Origin: Marinobacter lutaoensis
GTDB lineage: Bacteria; Pseudomonadota; Gammaproteobacteria; Pseudomonadales; Oleiphilaceae
Assembly (NCBI RefSeq): GCF_001981305.1
Contig: NZ_MSCW01000001.1
Span: forward strand, 124,001-188,000
Direction of reading: 5' to 3'
Length of the DNA stretch: 64,000 nucleotides
Of this stretch, positions 51,299-60,455 are shown one piece after another; the first letter of the stretch is position 1; every line of letters begins with the position of its first letter. The notes beneath the pieces are model-generated. The model was not told where the DNA came from. It did not search any database and saw nothing but the letters and a program-made list of their open reading frames with translations. A program made the translations under genes and the position numbers.

Positions 51299-52768
51299 GT
51301 GCTGTTAATGAAAGATGGACTGAACGCGACCGGTGAAGCCGCTCCGAATGCCCTGGAGTGCTTTGGCGAACCCGCCAGAAAATCAAAATATTCCCGGGGC
51401 GTGCAGGCGCTTGGACTGATGCTCGCTGAGGGGGCCGGGGTTGGCCTTGCTTTGGCTGTTGCCAGTCAATTTGTTCCTATTGGCCGGCTGTATGATCTGT
51501 CTTTGCTGGCGCTGTCCGCGGGTGTTTTTCTTTTCCTTCAGCTGAAGAAAAGTCATTACACCAAGAGAAAACCATTCTGGGACCAACTCTACGGCCTGCT
51601 TGAAACCTGTTTGCTGCTGGCACTACTGACGGCGGCGGTGCCCACGTTCGTTGGTAAAAGCAGCTCCAGTATATGGCTGGTTTGGGCCATTGCACTCGTC
51701 ACGGTCCCTGTTCTGCGGTTTGGTGCCGTCGCGGTCATGTCGGTGCTGGGTGTCTGGCAACGACCTACCGTGATTGTCGGGGATGGTGCCAACGCTGTCG
51801 AGACAGCCAAAGCGCTCATGCAGGACAAAACCCTGGGTTATGAGGTCATTGGCTTTTTGGCCGCGGGGCAGCCCAAGGCACCCCGTATCGAGATTGGCCG
51901 CCGCGCTTACCCCGTGGCTCCGCTTGGAGGGAATCCGGAAGCGACATTGAAATTGCTTGGATACCCCCATGTCATCATGGCCCTTGAGCGTGGCGGGCTG
52001 GATCGCATGAAGTACTATTTCGACAAGCTCAACCTCGTGTACCCCAGGCTGTCGGTTGTTCCTGCTCTTCGGGGCATTCCCCTGTTCGGCATGGATGTGG
52101 ACAGCTTCTTTAGCCACGAAGTCATGATGCTCAATGTACGGAACAACCTCTGCCGGCCGACCTCCAGATTGATGAAAAGAGTGTTTGATATTGTTGGCTC
52201 CGCTGTGCTGTTGATCGTTTTGGCGCCGGTTTTTGCCGTCCTCTGGTTCCTGGTTAGGAAAACCGGGAAGCAAGTTATTTTCGGGCATGAACGTATCGGG
52301 AAAAACGGCAAGCCATTCAAGTGCTACAAATTCCGGTCAATGGTCATGAATGCCAATGAGGTTCTGGAAGAGCTCCTTCGCAACGACCCAGAGGCAAGGG
52401 AGGAGTGGCATCGAGAATTCAAGCTGAAGAATGATCCCCGCATAACGCAAGTCGGACATTTCCTTCGGAAAACGAGCCTGGATGAGCTGCCACAACTTTG
52501 GAACGTGCTGAAAGGTGATATGAGCCTTGTGGGACCTCGCCCGGTCATTTCCGAGGAGATTGAGCGCTACGGGGAAAAATCGCAGCATTACCTGCAGGCA
52601 AAACCCGGCATGACAGGGCTCTGGCAGGTTAGCGGGCGGAACGATATCGATTACGACTCTCGGGTGTATCTGGACACGTGGTATGTGAAGAACTGGTCCC
52701 TATGGAGTGATATCGTCATTCTGCTGCGAACCGTCCGGGTCGTGCTGGGGCGCAACGGCGCGTACTGA
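51299..52768 (+). CDS. wbaP: Undecaprenyl-phosphate hexose-1-phosphate transferase (WbaP-type)
   Basis: 489 residues from GTG 51299 with GGGAAGGG upstream. Four N-terminal membrane helices, a CoA-binding-like middle domain (PTVIVGDGANAVETAKALM) and a fifth helix lead into the catalytic C-terminus. That part has FKCYKFRSMVMNA, NDPRITQVGHFLRKTSLDELPQLWNVLKGDMSLVGPRP and PGMTGLWQVSGRND. It loads the first sugar phosphate, usually galactose or glucose, onto undecaprenyl phosphate and so starts the repeat unit. It may also feed the pilin oligosaccharyltransferase. Confidence 0.93.
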   Translation: MLLMKDGLNATGEAAPNALECFGEPARKSKYSRGVQALGLMLAEGAGVGLALAVASQFVPIGRLYDLSLLALSAGVFLFLQLKKSHYTKRKPFWDQLYGLLETCLLLALLTAAVPTFVGKSSSSIWLVWAIALVTVPVLRFGAVAVMSVLGVWQRPTVIVGDGANAVETAKALMQDKTLGYEVIGFLAAGQPKAPRIEIGRRAYPVAPLGGNPEATLKLLGYPHVIMALERGGLDRMKYYFDKLNLVYPRLSVVPALRGIPLFGMDVDSFFSHEVMMLNVRNNLCRPTSRLMKRVFDIVGSAVLLIVLAPVFAVLWFLVRKTGKQVIFGHERIGKNGKPFKCYKFRSMVMNANEVLEELLRNDPEAREEWHREFKLKNDPRITQVGHFLRKTSLDELPQLWNVLKGDMSLVGPRPVISEEIERYGEKSQHYLQAKPGMTGLWQVSGRNDIDYDSRVYLDTWYVKNWSLWSDIVILLRTVRVVLGRNGAY

Positions 52769-52880
52769 TGAAGTGCCGGCTTCATTTTGAAACAAAGGTT
52801 TGATTGAACCCCTTATGTCTTTTTCGCATCATTACTGGCTTCGTATCCCCTTAACCCTTCTAACTGGAACACGTGCTTCA

Positions 52881-54002
52881 ATGAAACCTCTTGTCGCCGT
52901 CCTGCTGCTTGCCCTGGCCAGCGGCTGTACCGTTATTCCCGGATCACACATCCCCTCCGGACAATCCAGCTGGTATAGCACGGACGACGAATCGAGCGTC
53001 GACCTCGAAGAGCAGGTGGACATTTACGCCATTACCCCGAAACTCCTGGCCAGCCAGTTCGCCGCCGAAGACGTTCAGCCCAAGCTGAATGAACAGCTGG
53101 AACTGGAAATCCAGGGGTACGACTATGTGGTTAACCGGGGCGATGTCCTCAACATCACTGTTTGGGACCATCCGGAACTGACCATCCCCCAGGGCTCTGA
53201 CCGTAGCCCCTCCGAAGCAGGCAACTGGGTCCACAGCGATGGCAGCATTTTCTATCCCTATGTCGGAGAGGTTCAGGTCGCGGGGCTGAAGGTCACCGAG
53301 ATCCGTGAAATTCTGCGTGAACGACTCAGCGAATACATTCAGTCACCTCAAGTGGACGTGACCGTGGCCGCGTTCCGCTCCAAGCGGGTGTACATCACCG
53401 GCGAGGTGCAGAAGCCGGGTACCCTGCCCATCACCAATGTGCCCCTGACCCTGCTGGAAGCAGTCTCCCGCGCCGGTGGCCTGACGGAATTCGCGGACTG
53501 GACCGACGTCACCCTGACCCGCAACGGCAACACCACCCGCTACTCCCTGCGGGAGCTTTACAAGCAGGGGGATACCCGCCAGAACATTCTGCTGCGCCCG
53601 AACGATATCGTGCATGTGGCCCGGAACGATGCCGCCAAGGTGTTCGTCCTGGGTGAGGTTGTTGAACCCAAAAGCATCAACTTTGGCCGTAGCGACATCA
53701 CCCTGGCGGATGCGCTGACCGAGGCCGGCGGGTTCGCACAGGCCACCGCGGACGCCAGCGGCGTGTTCGTGGTTCGTAAAGCGCCGGAAGGGTCTGGTAA
53801 GGTGGCGAACGTTTATCAACTCAATGCCCGGAATGCCACCGCGCTGGTGCTGGCCGACCAGTTCAAGCTTCAGCCCCGGGACATCGTGTACGTGACCGCC
53901 GCGCCCATTGCCCGTTGGAACCGCCTGATCGCACAGATTCTGCCCACCGCCCAGGCGATCTACTTCTTTGCCCGGGCCGAAGACGAGGTGACCAACAACT
54001 GA
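52881..54002 (+). CDS. wza: Polysaccharide export outer-membrane lipoprotein Wza
   Basis: 373 residues from ATG 52881, which gives a lipoprotein signal (LLLALASGC, Cys16). The frame from 52800 adds a non-signal-like extension. The Poly_export domain follows (YDYVVNRGDVLNITVWDHPELTIPQ), then SLBB-type domains (RVYITGEVQKPGTLPITNVPLTLLEAVSRAGGL; KVFVLGEVVEPKSINFG). A C-terminal helix motif ends the protein (RWNRLIAQILPTAQAIYFF). Wza forms the outer-membrane export channel. wzb starts 4 bases later. Confidence 0.94.
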   Translation: MKPLVAVLLLALASGCTVIPGSHIPSGQSSWYSTDDESSVDLEEQVDIYAITPKLLASQFAAEDVQPKLNEQLELEIQGYDYVVNRGDVLNITVWDHPELTIPQGSDRSPSEAGNWVHSDGSIFYPYVGEVQVAGLKVTEIREILRERLSEYIQSPQVDVTVAAFRSKRVYITGEVQKPGTLPITNVPLTLLEAVSRAGGLTEFADWTDVTLTRNGNTTRYSLRELYKQGDTRQNILLRPNDIVHVARNDAAKVFVLGEVVEPKSINFGRSDITLADALTEAGGFAQATADASGVFVVRKAPEGSGKVANVYQLNARNATALVLADQFKLQPRDIVYVTAAPIARWNRLIAQILPTAQAIYFFARAEDEVTNN

Positions 54003-54006
54003 CGCC

Positions 54007-54450
54007 ATGTTCAAACACGTACTTGTCATCTGTGTAGGCAATATCTGCCGAAGTCCCATAGGGGAATACCTGCTCCGTCATAAGCTCCGACACAAGCCGG
54101 ACCTGACCATCGAATCCGCCGGCATCGGAGCCCTGGTTGGCAAACCGGTGGATGAAACCGCCCAGGACCTCCTGCGGGAACACGGCATCGATGCCGGTGA
54201 CCACCGGGCCCGCCAGGTAACCGCCGATATGCTGGCAAAAGCGGATCTCATCCTGGCCATGGAGGAGAAGCACCTGAAGTACCTCTACGACATGGCCCCT
54301 CAGGTTCGCGGCAAGGCATTTCTGATGGGCAAATGGCTGGGGGACCAGCCGGTGCCGGATCCGTACCGGCAGCAACGTCCCGCCTTCGAACACGCTTTCA
54401 AACTGATCGACCAGGCCTCAGACGCCTGGCTTAAATTTCTGGACAAGTAA
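54007..54450 (+). CDS. wzb: Low-molecular-weight protein tyrosine phosphatase Wzb
   Basis: 147 residues. The CX5R active site CVGNICRS is at residues 10-17, and the catalytic Asp loop is VPDPYRQ near residue 119. It dephosphorylates the Wzc tyrosine tail and is needed for cycling of polymer assembly. It is between wza and wzc, the standard order. Confidence 0.95.
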   Translation: MFKHVLVICVGNICRSPIGEYLLRHKLRHKPDLTIESAGIGALVGKPVDETAQDLLREHGIDAGDHRARQVTADMLAKADLILAMEEKHLKYLYDMAPQVRGKAFLMGKWLGDQPVPDPYRQQRPAFEHAFKLIDQASDAWLKFLDK

Positions 54451-54456
54451 GACTCC

Positions 54457-56670
54457 ATGACCGACACCCCCAAAACCCCTCAACGCACCGACGAAGACGA
54501 AATCGATCTCCTGGCCTTGCTCGGCACCCTGTGGGACGGACGCTGGCGGATTGCCGCACTGACCCTGGTCTTTACCATGATTGGAATCATCTACGCCCTG
54601 CTTGCCACACCGGTCTACCGTGCCACCTCCCTGGTACAGGTAGAGGAAAAGAGCGGCTCCCTGCCCGGCATGGAGGATCTCTCCAGCCTGCTGGGCTCCT
54701 CGTCGACCGCCACGACGGAAATCCAGCTCATCAAGAGCCGGGCGGTTCTGGGGCAGGTGGTGGACGACCTGCACCTGGACATCGTGGTGGAGCCCAACTA
54801 TTTCCCGGTCATAGGCAAGGCCGTGGCTCGCCGTTTTGTCGGTTCGGAGGGCGAACTGGCGGAGCCGCTTTTCGGTGAGCGTTTTGCTTGGGGGGGCGAA
54901 GACCTGAGCATATCCCGAATGGCTGTGCCGGATGTTGAACTGGGGGAGCCGTTGGTGCTGGAGGCGACAGAAGAGGGCTGGCGTCTGTACAACAGTCAGG
55001 CCGAACCGGTCCTAGAAGGTGTCGTTGGCCAACCGTCGGAGGCCGGCGACTACGCACTGATGGTCCAGGCCCTGACCGCCCGCCCGGGCACCACCTTTGA
55101 GGTGACCAAACGCCGCCGGTACAGCGCCATCGCTGAGCTTCAGGAGGACATTTCCGCGAGTGAGCAGGGCAAGGATTCCGGCATTATTGCGCTGAGCTAC
55201 GAGAACGAGGACTATCGGCTGGCGGAGCAGGTGCTGGATGAAGTCGGGAACAACTACGTACGCCAGAACGTGGAACGTAACAGTGCCGAAGCGGCCAAGT
55301 CCCTCGAGTTCCTCCGTAACAAGCTGCCGGAAGTGAAGCGGGAGCTGGAAGCGGCGGAAGAACAGTTGAACGAATACCAGATTCGCGCGGAAACCATCGA
55401 CATTTCCGCCGAGGGCGAGGCCATTCTGGACCAGGTGGTGGAGCTGGAAAAGCAGATCTCCCAGCTTGAGATTCAGCGCGCTGAGATTGAACAGCGGTTC
55501 CGGCCCACCCACCCCCGGTATAAGGCCTGGCTGTCCCAGATGCAGGAACTGAAACAGCGCCGCGAGGAACTGGACAAGCGCATTGGCGGCTTGCCGGAGA
55601 CCCAGCAGGAGCTGATCCGGCTGCGCCGGGATGTGGAAGTGGGTAACGAAACCTATCTGCAGATGCTCTCCAACATCCAGCAGCTGGACATCGCCCGGGC
55701 CGGTACCGTGGGCAACGTTCGCGTAGTGGACGCTGCCGCCGTGAATGTGGAAGAGCCCGTAAGGCCCAAGAAGGCTCTGGTGGTGGCCGTGGCCTTCCTC
55801 CTGGGCGCGTTTATTGGTGTGGGTGTTGTTCTGATTCGGGCTGCGCTGAATCGTGGTGTAGAAAACCCTGAGCAGATCGAAGCCCTTGGCTTGCCTGTCT
55901 ACGCCGGCATCCCCCTATCTGAAACCCAGCCCGAATTGGGGCGAGGGGGCAAACATGGCAGACGTTCCAGTGCGCATCAGACCAACCTTCTGGCGGTGGA
56001 GAACCCGGCGGATTTGGCGGTGGAGGCACTTCGGAGCCTGAGGACCAGCCTTCATTTCGGGATGATGGACGCCAAGAACAACATCCTGATGATCTCCGGC
56101 CCCAGCCCGGGCGTGGGAAAAACCTTTGTCTCCACCAACCTGGCGGCAATCATGGCCCTGGCGGACCAGAGGGTCCTGCTGATCGACGCGGATATGCGCA
56201 AGGGTTTCTGCCACGAAATCTTCAACACCAGCAACGACCGGGGCCTTTCCGACGTACTGTCCGGCCAGTGCTCCGCGGAGGAGGCGATTCACTGCTCAGA
56301 CATGGCCGGCTTCCTCAGCTTCATGCCCCGGGGCACCGTGCCGCCCAACCCCTCCGAGTTATTGATGGGGCAGCGGTTTGATGAGCTGGTCCAGAAACTG
56401 TCGCCTCAGTACGATCTGATTATTATCGATACGCCTCCGATTCTTGCTGTCACCGACGCCGCGATCGTTGGGCGGCACGCAGGCACTACTATGCTCGTAG
56501 TTCGGTTTGGGACGAATCCAGTCAAAGAGGTGGACCTGACTCGTCAGCGTTTTGAGCAAAATGGTGTATTTGTAAAGGGGGTTATTTTCAATGCAGTAAC
56601 TCAGAAAAATAGTGCTCAAAGATATGGTTATTACTCTTATGAGTATAGGAGTGTAAATAATAGCAGTTGA
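54457..56670 (+). CDS. wzc: Polysaccharide co-polymerase / tyrosine autokinase Wzc
   Basis: 737 residues. The N-terminal Wzz domain has a helix at about 30-52, a long periplasmic coiled coil (about 270-390) and a second helix near 435-455. The BY-kinase domain has Walker A GPSPGVGKT near residue 548, LLIDADMRKG (Walker A') and IIIDTPPILAVTD (Walker B). The C-terminal Tyr cluster YGYYSYEY is at about 725-732. It controls chain length together with Wzb. Base composition turns AT-rich in its last 150 bases, marking the edge of the variable core. Confidence 0.95.
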   Translation: MTDTPKTPQRTDEDEIDLLALLGTLWDGRWRIAALTLVFTMIGIIYALLATPVYRATSLVQVEEKSGSLPGMEDLSSLLGSSSTATTEIQLIKSRAVLGQVVDDLHLDIVVEPNYFPVIGKAVARRFVGSEGELAEPLFGERFAWGGEDLSISRMAVPDVELGEPLVLEATEEGWRLYNSQAEPVLEGVVGQPSEAGDYALMVQALTARPGTTFEVTKRRRYSAIAELQEDISASEQGKDSGIIALSYENEDYRLAEQVLDEVGNNYVRQNVERNSAEAAKSLEFLRNKLPEVKRELEAAEEQLNEYQIRAETIDISAEGEAILDQVVELEKQISQLEIQRAEIEQRFRPTHPRYKAWLSQMQELKQRREELDKRIGGLPETQQELIRLRRDVEVGNETYLQMLSNIQQLDIARAGTVGNVRVVDAAAVNVEEPVRPKKALVVAVAFLLGAFIGVGVVLIRAALNRGVENPEQIEALGLPVYAGIPLSETQPELGRGGKHGRRSSAHQTNLLAVENPADLAVEALRSLRTSLHFGMMDAKNNILMISGPSPGVGKTFVSTNLAAIMALADQRVLLIDADMRKGFCHEIFNTSNDRGLSDVLSGQCSAEEAIHCSDMAGFLSFMPRGTVPPNPSELLMGQRFDELVQKLSPQYDLIIIDTPPILAVTDAAIVGRHAGTTMLVVRFGTNPVKEVDLTRQRFEQNGVFVKGVIFNAVTQKNSAQRYGYYSYEYRSVNNSS

Positions 56671-56786
56671 CTGCTTTTGAAGATAGATTGCCGATATTTA
56701 ATGTTCATTGGGGAGTTGGTTGTGGCTGATTTTTTGTAATGTTTGAGTTTGATTTTTTTAAACATTAAAAGCTTCTGGGACTTATA

Positions 56787-57098
56787 ATGTTTTGGTCATT
56801 TTTTTTATTTTCTATTTTTCTGCTTTGGCGGGTCTCAAGGTTTAGGTTTGGAGCTGTTTTTGTCTTTTCTGTTTTGTATGTTGTTGGGTACTATGTTGGT
56901 ATTCCTTATTATCTGTCGGCAGAGAATCTTGATGAAAAAACTTCGAGGTTGTTAGTTCTTTCTTCTTCATTGTTTCTTATTTCCTTTCTTGCTGGTGCTT
57001 ATCTTTCCGAAAAGACAGTTAATTTTGATTTTATAGGGCGTTTTTTTATTATGGTATTATTAAGTTTCCCGGCGAGTTGTCTGTTTATAAAAAAATAA
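56787..57098 (+). CDS. Wzy-like polymerase, 5' half (frameshifted)
   Basis: 103 residues from ATG 56787, very hydrophobic with three membrane helices, ending FIKK then TAA straight after a run of seven A (57089-57095). The next frame continues in the -1 direction with the rest of a polymerase-like protein. With one more A, the reading would run FIKK-IRVFLVV and give a protein of about 390 residues, normal for Wzy. The gene is therefore broken, phase-variable, read by -1 slippage, or carries a sequence error. Start MFWSFFLFSIFLLW. No other polymerase is seen in the operon. Confidence 0.6.
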   Translation: MFWSFFLFSIFLLWRVSRFRFGAVFVFSVLYVVGYYVGIPYYLSAENLDEKTSRLLVLSSSLFLISFLAGAYLSEKTVNFDFIGRFFIMVLLSFPASCLFIKK

Positions 57099-57964
57099 GG
57101 GTATTTTTGGTAGTTGCATTAGGTTTTATTGTTGGGGGTTATTACTTTAGGTATGGTGTCCCCTACTTTTCTAATAGTCCAGATGAAGCTCGATTCAAAG
57201 CGGCGGCTGGAGCTACACCATTTTTTTTTCTGCTTACTTATTTGTCGCCTATGTATGTATTCATTTTAGTCGGCAATAAAGGAACTGCTGTTAAATTGGT
57301 TTCATATTCTGTTGTTTTAATCGTTTCATTTTTAACAGCTTTCAAGTCGGCTCCAGCAAAACTTGTTTTAGCATATATGATAGCAAAGGAGAGGTACTAT
57401 TCTCCAAAGCTCGTCTTGAAGGTTTTCTTTTTTTTGGCGCTTCTTGTTTTATTTTATGCTATTACTTATTTGAAGTATAGGGGGCTGGATGCCGATCAAA
57501 TATGGCGGAATGTTTTTTTCCGGTTGTTTTTTGTTAACATAAAGAATGCTGTTTATGTTTTAGAAAATTTTAACTATTCGTCGGGCTTTTTGTGGGGTGG
57601 TGCTTTTTTGATGGACTTAACAAATTATCTGCCTGGCAGTGGTGATACCTTTGGTGTCTGGCTTAACAAACAAATATATGGATATGAAAATGTTTCTACA
57701 AACCCATCTTTTACTGCTTTATGGGCAGACATGGGGTGGTACATGATAGTCCCTATGTTTTTTATGGGTATTTCTTTTCAGTCGATTGATAAGATTTTTA
57801 AAAAAATAAAATTAAATGGCAGTGAAAAGATTTTTTGGGCTTTTTTTGTCTTGACGCTAGGTTTTAGCAGTACTAACCCATATGCCAAGAATTTATACTT
57901 TACAGCCCCATTTATAATTTATTTGATTGTCACAAAAATCTTTATTTTGATGAGGTTCAAATGA
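57077..57964 (+). CDS. Wzy-like O-antigen/exopolysaccharide polymerase, 3' half (frameshifted)
   Basis: The frame is open from 57029; the TTG at 57077 has no ribosome site, so it is probably only translated as the continuation of the gene at 56787. It encodes about 290 residues with roughly eight membrane helices and a periplasmic loop with FLWGGAFLMDLTNYLPGSGDTFGVWLNKQIYG, typical of oligosaccharide repeat polymerases. AT-rich, unlike its high-GC surroundings. Its end overlaps the first sulfotransferase start (ATGA). Confidence 0.65.
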   Translation: MSVYKKIRVFLVVALGFIVGGYYFRYGVPYFSNSPDEARFKAAAGATPFFFLLTYLSPMYVFILVGNKGTAVKLVSYSVVLIVSFLTAFKSAPAKLVLAYMIAKERYYSPKLVLKVFFFLALLVLFYAITYLKYRGLDADQIWRNVFFRLFFVNIKNAVYVLENFNYSSGFLWGGAFLMDLTNYLPGSGDTFGVWLNKQIYGYENVSTNPSFTALWADMGWYMIVPMFFMGISFQSIDKIFKKIKLNGSEKIFWAFFVLTLGFSSTNPYAKNLYFTAPFIIYLIVTKIFILMRFK

Positions 57965-58839
57965 ATGTCGTTCTAGTGAATGGCTACGGTCGTAGTGGAA
58001 GTACTGTTATAGAGGCCGTTCTCTCAAAAAGATCAGAAATTTTCCCTGTGGGAGAAATGAGAAATATATGGGAAAGGGGACTACTTGGGTATAGGTGCTC
58101 TTGTGAAAGGTCAATTCTGGATTGTGATTTTTGGTCAAAGGTTATTGGCTCGGTTTCTGATGAAAAGTCGCTGGCCGATTTTTTTTTAAAGATGGAGTCT
58201 ATTAGGTATAAGTACGATAGAATAAGAAATTTTTGGAAAATTCAATCTCTTGAACGTGTCCCAGATGACCTTCAATGGTATATCAAAAAGCATGAAGAGA
58301 TGTACGAAATAATTTGTGATGAGTCGAATAAAAGTATAGTTCTTGATAGTTCAAAAAATCCAACTCATGCTGCAATTTTGTCCAAATCGAAAAGGATTAA
58401 CATAAAAAATATTCACTTGGTTAGGCATCCGCGAGCTGTTGTTTATTCCTGGTCCAGAAAGAAAATAAGAAAAGAGTCGCCAGATTTGTCTTTTATGCCT
58501 AGGCACTCATTTTATAAGTCCAGTGCATTATGGTTAGTAATGAATGCTCAATCAGAAAAGGTTATGGGTGAAAATTTTTTTCTTAGGTATGAGGACTTTG
58601 TAAACTCGCCGGAGGATGCTATTAAAAGTTTGCGAGAATATATTGGATGTAGCGGGCATGGCGAACCTGTGAATAATTTGCATACTATAGGTGGTAATCC
58701 AGTTAAGTTTGATAGTGGTTTTACTAATATTAAGCCCGATATGGAATGGAAAAAGAAGCAGCGTAAATTAGATGCGGCGCTTACATGGGCTATGACGTTT
58801 TGGATGGCAAAGAAATACGGCTATAGTTATGATGGTTAA
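57961..58839 (+). CDS. Sulfotransferase family protein, first copy
   Basis: 292 residues. The 5'-phosphosulfate loop GYGRSGSTVIEAVL is at residues 8-21 and the 3'-phosphate motif is LVRHPRAVVYSWSRKK near residue 158. It should move sulfate from PAPS to a sugar, either on the lipid-linked repeat or on the polymer. The Cys-rich stretch YRCSCERSILDCDFW follows the PAPS loop, as in many bacterial sulfotransferases. Overlaps wzy (ATGA) and the next gene. Confidence 0.82.
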   Translation: MNVVLVNGYGRSGSTVIEAVLSKRSEIFPVGEMRNIWERGLLGYRCSCERSILDCDFWSKVIGSVSDEKSLADFFLKMESIRYKYDRIRNFWKIQSLERVPDDLQWYIKKHEEMYEIICDESNKSIVLDSSKNPTHAAILSKSKRINIKNIHLVRHPRAVVYSWSRKKIRKESPDLSFMPRHSFYKSSALWLVMNAQSEKVMGENFFLRYEDFVNSPEDAIKSLREYIGCSGHGEPVNNLHTIGGNPVKFDSGFTNIKPDMEWKKKQRKLDAALTWAMTFWMAKKYGYSYDG

Positions 58840-59653
58840 TTTCTTTTTTGTCGGCCCCAGCAAAACTGCATCCACTTGGGTGTATCAGGCTTTGTCTGAA
58901 CATCCAGAGTTTAGTCTGCCAAAAGCGAAAGATATTTATTTCTTTGATCAATTTTTTGATAAAGGCGTTGAGTGGTATCACAATCAATTCGAAGGGTGTG
59001 ACTTCAGCAAGCATGTTGGGGACTTTTCCCATGATTATTTGATATGCTTTGATGCCTTAAAAAGAATAAAAAATTATAATGAAAGTGCAAAAATTTTGGT
59101 CTGTATTCGGAATCCATATGAGAGAACAGAGTCTGGAATTCGATTTCTTCAAAGAAATGGGTATGGTTTCGGGCGTGTTGAAGAGCTTATAAACAAGCAT
59201 ACGGAACTTGTTGAGGGTTCTCTTTACGGTCGAAATATCAGTGAGCTTTATAAGATTTTTGAGAAAGAGCAAGTGATGTTGCTGGAGTACGATACCCTAA
59301 AGGCTGACCCGGTGGCTTTTTTAACTCAGATATACGAGTTTTTGGGTGTTTCTTATTTTTCACCATCTGTTCTTGGGAAGGTTGTCAATAAGGCTAGGCC
59401 TGCAAGGTCAAGGAAGCTGTCGTATCTTGTTAAAAAATGTGCTCTGCTGGCTCGGCGCTTAGGTCTCAGCAATTTGGTGGGTTCAATAAAAATGAACCCG
59501 ATTGTTAATAGGCTTCTTTATAAAGATGCTGAGCCAGAGTTTGCGTTAACGCAATCCGACAAAAAGCTTCTTTCAGGATTTTTTGATAAAGACATTGATC
59601 TACTCAGCGAAATAACGGAGAAAGACTACAGTGCCTGGAAATACAAAGAATGA
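58829..59653 (+). CDS. Sulfotransferase family protein, second copy
   Basis: 274 residues; ATG 58829 or 58832. The PAPS-binding loop is FVGPSKTASTWVYQAL (residues 7-22) and the 3'-phosphate motif is CIRNPYERTESGIRFLQ near residue 92. Less like the first copy than expected for a recent duplication, so the two probably act on different positions. Overlaps its neighbours on both sides, as in a tightly coupled operon. The PAP product would be cleared by CysQ (24501). Confidence 0.82.
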   Translation: MMVNFFFVGPSKTASTWVYQALSEHPEFSLPKAKDIYFFDQFFDKGVEWYHNQFEGCDFSKHVGDFSHDYLICFDALKRIKNYNESAKILVCIRNPYERTESGIRFLQRNGYGFGRVEELINKHTELVEGSLYGRNISELYKIFEKEQVMLLEYDTLKADPVAFLTQIYEFLGVSYFSPSVLGKVVNKARPARSRKLSYLVKKCALLARRLGLSNLVGSIKMNPIVNRLLYKDAEPEFALTQSDKKLLSGFFDKDIDLLSEITEKDYSAWKYKE

Positions 59654-60455
59654 TACCGTAGTTCTTATCCCAAATTTTAATGGTGGTGAAGCTCTTTTTA
59701 AAACAATATCCAGCATAGAGTCAGCTGAATCTGTGGATGTTCTGGTTGTTGATGATGGAAGTGACGTTCCTCCCACCGAAGATGATCTTTCTAAAGCCTT
59801 CAAGGCCTATGGTAATGTTAAGCTATTCAAGCTCGGGCGAAACCAGGGAATTGTTGCAGCACTCAACAAGGGCTTGGAAATAGCAGAACAGGAAAACTAT
59901 TCGTATGTAGCCAGGTTGGATGCGGGGGACAGAAATCAGGGGCTGAGATTTTCTAAGCAACGTGATTTTCTAGAGAAGAATCCTCATGTTGCCCTGGTTG
60001 GTTGCTGGGTGGAGTTCATAAACCCAGATGGGGATCATTTGTTTGTTTTAAAACATCCTGTGCACGGCGAAGAGATAAAAAAAGCAATTTATCGGTACAA
60101 TCCATTTGTCCACCCCGCAACAATGTTTCGGCTACAGGCGGTTCAAGCGGTTGGAGGATACCCTGACGACTATCCAGCTTTGGAAGACTGGGCATGTTTC
60201 CTTGAGCTTTCAAAAAAGTGGGATTTGGCCAATTTGCCGGAAGTCTTACTCCAGTATGAAGTGAGTCCTAGAAGTATTTCGACGACAAAAAGGTTTAGAC
60301 AGTCCAGAAGCAAGGTTAAGCTTCTTTGGGATAACTATAATTTTTCTATGAATAGTACGGTTGGTCTGATCAAGAATTTTCTTATTTTGGTTTTTCCAAG
60401 AGGAGTTCTGACTCATTTGAAGAAATATATTTATAGAAGAGGCCCGGAGTCATGA
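59631..60455 (+). CDS. GT2-family glycosyltransferase
   Basis: 274 residues from GTG 59631, inside the end of the sulfotransferase gene. GT-A fold motifs: VVLIPNFNGGEALFKTISSI at the start, VLVVDDGSDVPP, NQGIVAALNKGLEIA, and the metal-binding ARLDAGD (in place of the usual DxD) near residue 103. WACFLELSKKWDLANLPEVLLQYEVSPRSIS fits the acceptor half. It adds one sugar of the repeat unit; the sugar is unknown. Confidence 0.88.
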   Translation: MPGNTKNDTVVLIPNFNGGEALFKTISSIESAESVDVLVVDDGSDVPPTEDDLSKAFKAYGNVKLFKLGRNQGIVAALNKGLEIAEQENYSYVARLDAGDRNQGLRFSKQRDFLEKNPHVALVGCWVEFINPDGDHLFVLKHPVHGEEIKKAIYRYNPFVHPATMFRLQAVQAVGGYPDDYPALEDWACFLELSKKWDLANLPEVLLQYEVSPRSISTTKRFRQSRSKVKLLWDNYNFSMNSTVGLIKNFLILVFPRGVLTHLKKYIYRRGPES

